The translations under genes were made by a program, and so were the position numbers. 41,919 nucleotides of DNA from a virus. The stretch covers positions 1 through 41,919 of the IMG/VR virus record IMGVR_UViG_3300042691_046815, one strand, 5' to 3'. How positions within the stretch are numbered: the first letter of the stretch is position 1; every line of letters starts with the position of its first letter. Shown here piece after piece: positions 37,621 through 41,919 of the stretch. The notes beneath the pieces are model-generated. The model saw only the letters and a program-made list of their open reading frames with translations. It was not told the origin of the DNA and made no database searches.

Positions 37621-38085
37621 ATGATTTATACGCGAACAGAATTCAAACAGATTTTTATAGACCTTAAAAGGGGTAAAGATTCTGGATTTCCTCTTTGTGA
37701 TCGTATTTGGTTCATTGTAAGACTCTTTTTAATGAAGTTTGGTTGGGAAAGGATTTTGTTTCCAGTAAACCAATTAGATACAAATCCAAATCTTTGGCAA
37801 AGAACCTGGTTTAAGATTGACAATACTTTATATGAATACTCTAGCCATGTAATTTGTCCCTTTTGTGCAGTTAAGTATTGGATTTTAGGTAAAATACCAG
37901 TTTATTACCGATGTAATGATTGTAACTGGTACCAATTGAGCCACTATTCTAAGCCAGACAGACTGCTAAATAAGCCATACTGTTTTTGTAATTTATGTAA
38001 AAAAAATATAAGCACAGATATAGACAGAAAAGAAAAGATGGTAGTACATAATGGAAAAATTGTAAGAATTAAAGATATAAAGTAA
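37621..38085 (+). CDS. Protein with several CxxC zinc-binding pairs
   Basis: 154 residues. The N-terminal 75 residues are basic and aromatic with a hydrophobic helix (R-I-W-F-I-V-R-L-F-L-M-K-F-G-W). The second half has three C-pairs: C-P-F-C (about residue 79), C-N-D-C (about 98) and C-N-L-C-K-K (about 122), so probably one or two zinc sites. A nucleic-acid-binding role is possible. It has its own regulated-looking promoter. Confidence 0.6.
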   Translation: MIYTRTEFKQIFIDLKRGKDSGFPLCDRIWFIVRLFLMKFGWERILFPVNQLDTNPNLWQRTWFKIDNTLYEYSSHVICPFCAVKYWILGKIPVYYRCNDCNWYQLSHYSKPDRLLNKPYCFCNLCKKNISTDIDRKEKMVVHNGKIVRIKDIK

Positions 38086-38099
38086 TAAGGGAGAGTTTT

Positions 38100-38585
38100 A
38101 TGGGAATTAATGTTGACCACAATGAAAATAAGCGTCAAATTATTGATTTTATTAAAAAAAATCAAAGAGTTCCAAAAGAACAGGATCAAGATTTAAATGA
38201 AACAGAATTGGCCATTGCAATGAAATTTTATAGAGACTCAAAAACCCTACTATTTGACGAGTCGTTTACTAATAAGATAACAAATATGCGATTAAAGCAG
38301 GCTCGTGATTTAAATAGACAAAAAAGAAAAAAATATCTTATAGATTTTATTAATAAAAACAACAGGTTGCCAAGTAAATATATCTTAGATGAAGTAGCGT
38401 TACATAGACAGCTAAATACCTATACAAAAATTAGTAATCCATGCTTTGATGTGGAAATATTAGATTTGGCTGTTATGACCGATAGGTGCTTTAAGTCGGG
38501 TATTGAGTTTTCTTATAGAAAAAAAATAAATAAAGCATTTGTTCAAACAAAACAATATCTCGATAGGAGTGAAAATGAAAAATAA
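38100..38585 (+). CDS. Two-repeat helical protein, paralogue A
   Basis: 161 residues in two related halves. Each begins with I-x-F-I-x-K-N-x-R-x-P (I-I-D-F-I-K-K-N-Q-R-V-P; L-I-D-F-I-N-K-N-N-R-L-P), then an acidic E-x-x-L/A helix and a Y...F-D segment. The next gene has the same two halves. The spacing resembles small DNA-binding 'helicase-associated' repeats, but I cannot confirm the family. Good AAGGGAG ribosome site. Confidence 0.65.
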   Translation: MGINVDHNENKRQIIDFIKKNQRVPKEQDQDLNETELAIAMKFYRDSKTLLFDESFTNKITNMRLKQARDLNRQKRKKYLIDFINKNNRLPSKYILDEVALHRQLNTYTKISNPCFDVEILDLAVMTDRCFKSGIEFSYRKKINKAFVQTKQYLDRSENEK

Positions 38586-39048
38586 CAAAAGATCACAATT
38601 AACAAAAGATAAGATAAAATCATGGATTTCTCGTAATGGTAGATTGCCAAAAAGAAATGGGGCTTCAGTAGAAGAGTCTAAATTTGCCGCTATTATGGAA
38701 AACTATCTATCAAAGAAAAGTGTTCAATTTGATCCAGATTTTAGGGCATATGTTTTGGCCAATTTTAAAAGAAGAGAAAACAATAAAAGTGAACATGATC
38801 TTGATGGTGGAAAAAAGAGATTACTTAGTTTTATCAAAGCACATAAACGGGTTCCTTCTATGTTTATCCCAGAAGAAAAGAAGCTTTGTTATTTTCTAAG
38901 ATATTTGACACAGCCTAGTAGTGTAGGATTTGATAAAAATATAAGAAAGCAGATACAAGAAATGGACCAAACTTTTGGGACAAGTATTCCTTGTAAATAT
39001 CGAACCCAGATAAATAAAGTTTTAGACAAAGCGGATATAAGCTTGTAA
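38575..39048 (+). CDS. Two-repeat helical protein, paralogue B
   Basis: 157 residues from the ATG at 38575 (GGAGTG upstream); an earlier in-frame ATG at 38539 is inside the previous gene. The halves start I-K-S-W-I-S-R-N-G-R-L-P and L-L-S-F-I-K-A-H-K-R-V-P, matching the preceding gene. Tandem duplication followed by divergence is evident. Basic overall (many K and R), consistent with nucleic-acid contact. Confidence 0.65.
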   Translation: MKNNKRSQLTKDKIKSWISRNGRLPKRNGASVEESKFAAIMENYLSKKSVQFDPDFRAYVLANFKRRENNKSEHDLDGGKKRLLSFIKAHKRVPSMFIPEEKKLCYFLRYLTQPSSVGFDKNIRKQIQEMDQTFGTSIPCKYRTQINKVLDKADISL

Positions 39049-39059
39049 AGGAATAAGTA

Positions 39060-39281
39060 ATGGAATCAAATCTAATTAAGCCAGGAGATGTATTTGTTCG
39101 TGGATCTTCTATGTTTACTCTATTAAAAGGACTAGAAAAAGGATTTTTCCTACTAAGATTAGAAGGAACAGAATTTGGTCACTACATTTTTGATGAAATT
39201 TACGATCACTATTATTTTATTAGTATAGAGGATTTTGTTTCCAACCTCCTTTCTGGAGAGATGGTTCATCTAAGTATCTGA
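39060..39281 (+). CDS. Small paralogue family member 1 (xIKxGDxF type)
   Basis: 73 residues. Pattern L-I-K-P-G-D-V-F...L-L-K-G-L-E-K-G-F-F-L-L-R-L...L-L-S-G-E-M-V-H-L is shared with the genes at 39437 and 40097. It looks like a compact beta-barrel-like strand set closed by one helix. Function unknown; small tandem families like this are common among phage counter-defence genes, but there is no direct evidence. Confidence 0.6.
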   Translation: MESNLIKPGDVFVRGSSMFTLLKGLEKGFFLLRLEGTEFGHYIFDEIYDHYYFISIEDFVSNLLSGEMVHLSI

Positions 39282-39353
39282 AATCATGTGTGGGGGGCCG
39301 CGCAACGGGGGAGATCTTGCATGGATGCTTTCGGAAATTTTTAAAACTTTAAT

Positions 39354-39382
39354 TTGACAATGATTGTCATAAAAATATTTAA
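39354..39382 (+). promoter_or_regulatory. Palindromic operator overlapping a -35 box
   Basis: TGACAAT-G-ATTGTCA (39355-39369) is a perfect 7-1-7 palindrome overlapping TTGACA (39354-39359). A weak -10 TATTTA follows at about 39376. The 7-1-7 layout and the sequence resemble Fur-family boxes (TGATAAT-n-ATTATCA), with one change per half-site. Confidence 0.5.
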
Positions 39383-39390
39383 TTTTAATA

Positions 39391-39418
39391 TTGACTTAAG
39401 TTGGGTTTCTGGTAAGAT
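39391..39418 (+). promoter_or_regulatory. Sigma-70-type promoter with extended -10
   Basis: TTGACT (39391-39396), 16-nt spacer, TAAGAT (39413-39418) preceded by TGG. It lies just upstream of AAGGGAG and the ATG at 39437. Upstream, 39285-39335 holds a short GC-rich stretch (GGGGGGCCGCG, ACGGGGGAG) with no gene. Confidence 0.6.
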
Positions 39419-39436
39419 TGAATAAGGGAGATAAAT

Positions 39437-39655
39437 ATGGAAAACGATACTATCTATTTAATTAAAGCTGGAGATGGATTTTATAGATCTCACGATGAAA
39501 CTCTTTGGTTCTTAGAAGATGGACTAGGTAGAACTCCTCTATCTAGAGGACAATTTGTACTAAGAAGCTCTGGAGAGGTTTGGTGTAGATATTATGATAT
39601 AAGGAACCTTGCTTTATTGCTTAAAAAACAAGAACTTATACACTTACCTCTTTAG
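39437..39655 (+). CDS. Small paralogue family member 2 (xIKxGDxF type)
   Basis: 72 residues: L-I-K-A-G-D-G-F-Y...L-S-R-G-Q-F-V-L-R...L-L-K-K-Q-E-L-I-H-L-P-L. The start and end blocks match the genes at 39060 and 40097; the middle differs and has no cysteine-rich metal site. It has its own promoter at 39391 and a GGGAG ribosome site. Confidence 0.65.
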   Translation: MENDTIYLIKAGDGFYRSHDETLWFLEDGLGRTPLSRGQFVLRSSGEVWCRYYDIRNLALLLKKQELIHLPL

Positions 39656-39663
39656 GAGTTTTT

Positions 39664-39846
39664 ATGAAAGTATATGTTATAATGGATTATTCAGTAGATC
39701 TAGATACTTATGAAATCAATTCTATTTGGTCAACTGAAGAACTAGCTGATAAAGAAGTAGAAAGATTAATAAATCTCGATTTTGAAAAATTTTATAGATT
39801 GTTCCCTTTTGAATTAGATAAACAAACAACAAGGATTAATAAATGA
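39664..39846 (+). CDS. Small hypothetical protein, 60 residues
   Basis: Strand-turn start M-K-V-Y-V-I-M-D-Y-S-V-D, then an acidic helix W-S-T-E-E-L-A-D-K-E-V-E-R. The good GGAG ribosome site is in the spacer after the previous gene. This type (MKVYxV... EexAxxxV) resembles many small phage proteins that sense or report, but no family is certain. Confidence 0.6.
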   Translation: MKVYVIMDYSVDLDTYEINSIWSTEELADKEVERLINLDFEKFYRLFPFELDKQTTRINK

Positions 39847-40097
39847 CAACTTTATTTACGATTTTACTAGCCCTTTTTCTTATAGCATCTGACATTTTTA
39901 ACGATTATGTAGTATCTGATACTAACAAATACAATTTTGGATTTATTGTTGGTGTCACAGCCTTATCTTTAATAAATTCCTTATTTCCTAATAATTCTAT
40001 GACATTAAAAGACTTTGGTATTTTATTTGGCACATATGTTGTTTTTGGCATCGTTAGAGGAATATTAGAAGTATTCCATAAAAACAGGAGCTTATAA
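39843..40097 (+). CDS. Small membrane protein, 84 residues
   Basis: Two to three hydrophobic helices (L-F-T-I-L-L-A-L-F-L-I-A-S; F-G-F-I-V-G-V-T-A-L-S-L; F-G-I-L-F-G-T-Y-V-V-F-G-I-V). The start overlaps the previous stop (ATGA) and the end overlaps the next start. No signature of holins beyond hydrophobicity and small size, so I do not call it a holin. Confidence 0.6.
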   Translation: MTTLFTILLALFLIASDIFNDYVVSDTNKYNFGFIVGVTALSLINSLFPNNSMTLKDFGILFGTYVVFGIVRGILEVFHKNRSL

Positions 40098-40327
40098 TGA
40101 AAAATAAAGTAAAACCCTACACACAAAAGTCCCATATCGAACTGATCAAGGCGGGAGATATCTTCTATCATGGCGATTTCCATAATTTCTTTGTTTTGGA
40201 AAAAGATCTACGTGATGGTCTTTTCCGCCTAAGGTTCGTCGATAAATCTTATGTTTCCTTAGTTTTCCCTATAAAAGTTTTAGTAAATCTGATGAATAAA
40301 GGTCAGTTAGTCCATTTGCCTTTATAA
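40097..40327 (+). CDS. Small paralogue family member 3 (xIKxGDxF type)
   Basis: 76 residues: L-I-K-A-G-D-I-F-Y-H-G...F-V-L-E-K-D-L-R-D-G-L-F-R-L-R-F...M-N-K-G-Q-L-V-H-L-P-L. Clearly related to the genes at 39437 and 39060, with a longer basic N-terminus. AGGAG site upstream. The last gene before a gene-free stretch. Confidence 0.65.
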   Translation: MKNKVKPYTQKSHIELIKAGDIFYHGDFHNFFVLEKDLRDGLFRLRFVDKSYVSLVFPIKVLVNLMNKGQLVHLPL

Positions 40328-40632
40328 TCAGCTACTTAAATAATATTTTGACAAGTTTTTCGATGCATTTACTCATCAAATGTCGTCGGTATTCAGCTTG
40401 CAGCTTCATCGGTATGTCGTCGCCCCACCTAAATAGCCCTTTTTGTGCTTCCCCGGTATTCGCAATACGCATTTAACATACAACTTATACCTAAAATATA
40501 TAATAAGTTGGTATATGTAACTAATAGTTATACATAAAGGTTACAAAATATTGGGTCCCATATTAGCTGGTACCGGTAATAGCAAAACAGAAATAGGGTG
40601 GGGGTCTTATTTTAGGTGGGGGTGGGTCTATA
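40328..40632. other. Gene-free stretch with repeats and hairpins
   Basis: No ribosome-linked ORF is convincing. 40380-40420 has TGTCGTCG twice and a CGGTATT element three times in all. 40480-40510 contains CAACTTAT...ATAAGTTG (an 8-bp inverted repeat) and GGTATATG/CATA elements in very AT-rich DNA. 40597-40627 has two close copies of GGTGGGGGT. This could be a regulatory or origin-like region; I see no iteron set or AT-unwinding pattern that proves it. Confidence 0.35.
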
Positions 40633-40869
40633 TCAATGAGGGTATAGTTCGTCGTAAATAGCCTTAACAACTTTTTCTGCTGTATTTTCTACACAATGAG
40701 CGTGTCCATTGCTTAGATATATAAAAGTCACTATCCTATCGATACCCGTATGATCTTGTACGTGTTCTTTTATGTCGCATATCTGATCTAAATTAATAAA
40801 AGTATCTCTATTAGTTTGACTTAAATTCGTAGGTTTAAGACCTATCTCTTCTAAAGTAACTAAATGCAT
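40633..40869 (-). CDS. Small FlbD-like protein, paralogue of the gene at 11547
   Basis: 78 residues: M-H-L-V-T-L-E-E-I-G-L-K-P...F-I-N-L-D-Q-I-C-D-I...V-T-F-I-Y-L-S-N-G-H-A-H-C-V-E-N-T-A-E-K-V-V-K-A-I. The order (strand, N-L-D-x-I, strand pair with N-G, then helix) resembles FlbD family proteins. The leader carries the GATTAGCAGATT element shared with the promoter at 37574, suggesting shared control. AGGAG ribosome site. Confidence 0.6.
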   Translation of the reverse strand: MHLVTLEEIGLKPTNLSQTNRDTFINLDQICDIKEHVQDHTGIDRIVTFIYLSNGHAHCVENTAEKVVKAIYDELYPH

Positions 40870-40879
40870 AAAAGCTCCT

Positions 40880-40900
40880 GATTAGCAGATTGGTTAGTAT
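40880..40900 (-). promoter_or_regulatory. Operator-like element shared with 37583-37602
   Basis: GATTAGCAGATTGGTTAGTAT lies in the leader, about 11 nt before the ATG at 40869. It matches, with few changes, the reverse complement of the inverted repeat inside the promoter at 37574. Confidence 0.45.
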
Positions 40901-40925
40901 TATTATTTGCCTGCCAACTTCCAAT

Positions 40926-40934
40926 ATAATATCA
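40926..40934 (-). promoter_or_regulatory. Extended -10 promoter motif TGATATTAT
   Basis: On the minus strand TG-A-TATTAT-ATTGG, about 57 nt before the ATG at 40869, with the operator-like element in between. Confidence 0.6.
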
Positions 40935-40950
40935 TGGTTTAAATTGGTCA

Positions 40951-40977
40951 TCAAAAACACCCTTAAAAGGGGTGTTT
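40951..40977 (-). terminator. Rho-independent terminator at the edge of the GC-rich block
   Basis: Stem AAACACCC / GGGTGTTT (40955-40962 with 40970-40977), loop TTAAAAG. On the minus strand it is followed by TTTTT (overlapping the arm). It would stop leftward transcription coming out of the GC-rich block at 40985-41660. Confidence 0.75.
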
Positions 40978-40984
40978 GGGTATC

Positions 40985-41660
40985 CGTTTCAAACCAAAGG
41001 ACCAAGTTACGAAGATCGATTGTGAGCTAATGTGGGCTTGCGTGAGAAGTCCTGCTTTTGAGTGGCTTTGGTTGGTAAGGGCTTTCTAGAAAAGAGCCAA
41101 GGATGAGCTGTTTGGGGCTAGCTTAGGGGACTAGCTCTTTACTTGGGGATTAGGTTGTGGCTTATTACTACAAGGCTCAGAATTGAGCTATGTAGGGGAG
41201 CCAGGTACTTATTTATGGGATTAACCACGGGAATAGTTAATTGGGGCTTTGTAGTGGCTCATTTGGGTATGTCTTTGGGGAAAGGACCAAGATGGTGGTT
41301 AAAGTGGTGGCTTATTTGTTTTGGGGAAATTGGGTTGGACTTTGGAGCCAAGGGTAAGAGTGGCTCTTTTGTTTGTGGGGATAAAAAGTTTTAAAAAATT
41401 TTTGGGTATTTTGGGGAGGGGGCCTAATTTGGGAAAACTCTAAATTCTATGCTCACGCTGGGGCAGTACCGCCCCACAGTCCCAGTACCAGATGGGACCC
41501 TTTCCCTGGTCCTCACCTCTACCCCACGGGTAATGCCTACCCACGAGTACCCACCCCATACTTTGGACCTAGAGCTTGTGTGTGAACTCTTGATGTTGGG
41601 CCTTGACTTCGAGTAGTTGGCCTCTTAACCTGGCCTATAAGTACTGGAATACCAGCTTAA
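40985..41660. ncRNA. Candidate large structured RNA: GC-rich, hairpin-dense, gene-free
   Basis: About 680 nt with GC near 50 percent by eye in a roughly one-third-GC genome. Strong G-excess on the plus strand to about 41430 switches to C-excess at 41440-41600. Many short perfect hairpins follow one another: AAAGAGC...GCTCTTT (41092-41140), GCTAG...CTAGC, GGCTC...GAGCC (near 41172-41205), ATTAAC...GTTAAT (41220-41242), GAGCCA...TGGCTC (near 41345-41368), GGGGC...GCCCC (near 41460-41475), GGGTA...TACCC (near 41528-41543) and CTGG...CCAG (near 41643-41655). AAAGGACCAAG occurs twice. No long ORF with a ribosome site is seen. The strand is uncertain: the terminator at 40951 would suit a leftward RNA. 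Confidence 0.4.
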
Positions 41661-41739
41661 TGTTATCTGACTCTCCATATAGCTAAGGCTTTTGCGTAAG
41701 TACTTGATATTACATTGAGTGCCCATTATTTGTGGTGTA

Positions 41740-41767
41740 TTGACATTGGTTGTGGATCTGGTACTAT
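41740..41767 (+). promoter_or_regulatory. Sigma-70-type promoter with extended -10, near-leaderless gene
   Basis: TTGACA (41740-41745), 16-nt spacer, TACTAT (41762-41767) preceded by TGG. The ATG of the last gene is at 41773, so the message would be close to leaderless. Confidence 0.55.
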
Positions 41768-41772
41768 TAGGT

Positions 41773-41919
41773 ATGGAAAGCTTATTAGGTATCTGTGTAT
41801 TTATTGTCTTCTTATTTATTATGACCATATCAATAGTGGTATTTGGCTTAGGTTGGGTGCTCATATATCATGAGCTTAAGAAGAAGTGGGCCATTACGAT
41901 GTTGGACATTGCGCTTATA
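41773..41919 (+). CDS. Small membrane protein, 3' end beyond the window
   Basis: The open frame reads to the last base: M-E-S-L-L-G-I-C-V-F-I-V-F-L-F-I-M-T-I-S and on, with one long membrane helix (about residues 4-32), then a basic segment H-E-L-K-K-K-W-A-I. No ribosome site precedes the ATG; the promoter at 41740 would start just before it. Only 49 residues are visible, so no function can be given. Confidence 0.6.
   Translation, partial: MESLLGICVFIVFLFIMTISIVVFGLGWVLIYHELKKKWAITMLDIALI

Noticed and set aside
40363-40476. A 37-codon plus-strand frame with unusually GC-rich codons
   Set aside because: No ribosome site, repetitive DNA (TGTCGTCG, CGGTATT) and no protein-like pattern.
40480-40560. 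A replication origin in the AT-rich hairpin stretch
   Set aside because: Only short inverted repeats are present; no iteron cluster, initiator gene or skew switch centred here supports it.
41143-41394. An 83-residue plus-strand open frame in the GC-rich block
   Set aside because: It starts with TTG without a ribosome site and its composition (many W, G, L) simply follows the G-rich DNA. The frame is better explained by the structured non-coding block.
41625-41864. A minus-strand frame of 79 residues at the right end
   Set aside because: It is antisense to the membrane-protein gene at 41773, has low-complexity N/T/I content and no ribosome site.

Overview
This window looks like part of a large tailed-phage genome (myovirus-like, because it carries baseplate-J-type genes and several fibre genes). 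It is AT-rich, about one third GC by eye, and tightly packed, with many ATGA or TAATG stop/start overlaps. I see no capsid, portal, terminase, lysis or integration gene and no tRNA. The host cannot be named. Strong GGAG-type ribosome sites, sigma-70-like promoters with extended -10 elements, and three or four lipoprotein signal peptides suggest a Gram-negative, non-Bacteroidetes host with an AT-rich genome. The HELGHC-type lipoprotein protease hints at a Bdellovibrionota-like source, but only weakly.

Layout. (1) 1-11241, plus strand: early and replication genes. These are a family of small DUF2829/Tad2-like proteins, a divergent sigma-like protein, a DnaB-type helicase, a lipoprotein metalloprotease, an orphan C5-cytosine methyltransferase, a NUMOD4-NUMOD4-AP2 protein, a nucleotidyltransferase, a membrane-anchored ParB-like protein and an AEP-type primase. 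(2) 11242-13437, mostly minus strand: a ClpP-like protease, a coiled-coil fibre, and a regulatory region dense in promoters, terminators and direct repeats. (3) 13438-16086, plus strand: a WGR-DNA ligase fusion, membrane proteins, a NADAR-like protein, and a small membrane gene broken by a homopolymer frameshift. (4) 16081-35761, minus strand: the tail, baseplate and fibre block, ending in a 2413-residue baseplate-J-like giant. It is interrupted at 25712-26491 by a plus-strand two-gene cassette with its own promoter. (5) 35848-40869: small accessory genes on both strands, including two tandem paralogue families. (6) 40870-41772: an unusually GC-rich, hairpin-dense stretch without convincing genes, followed by a membrane-protein gene running off the end.

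Main ideas. A 94-bp sequence encoding a C-terminal CxH...CxxC zinc ribbon is present twice as a perfect copy and a third time as a diverged copy, fused to unrelated proteins. Its last codons also supply the ribosome site of the next gene, so it behaves like a portable module. A recurrent extended -10 motif (TGATATTATA on the transcribed strand) lies at about nine gene or operon starts and probably marks one phage promoter class. The GC-rich block at about 40985-41660 is the best candidate for an undescribed large structured RNA. Several genes (Tad2-like family, NADAR, orphan methyltransferase) fit a counter-defence role by inference only.
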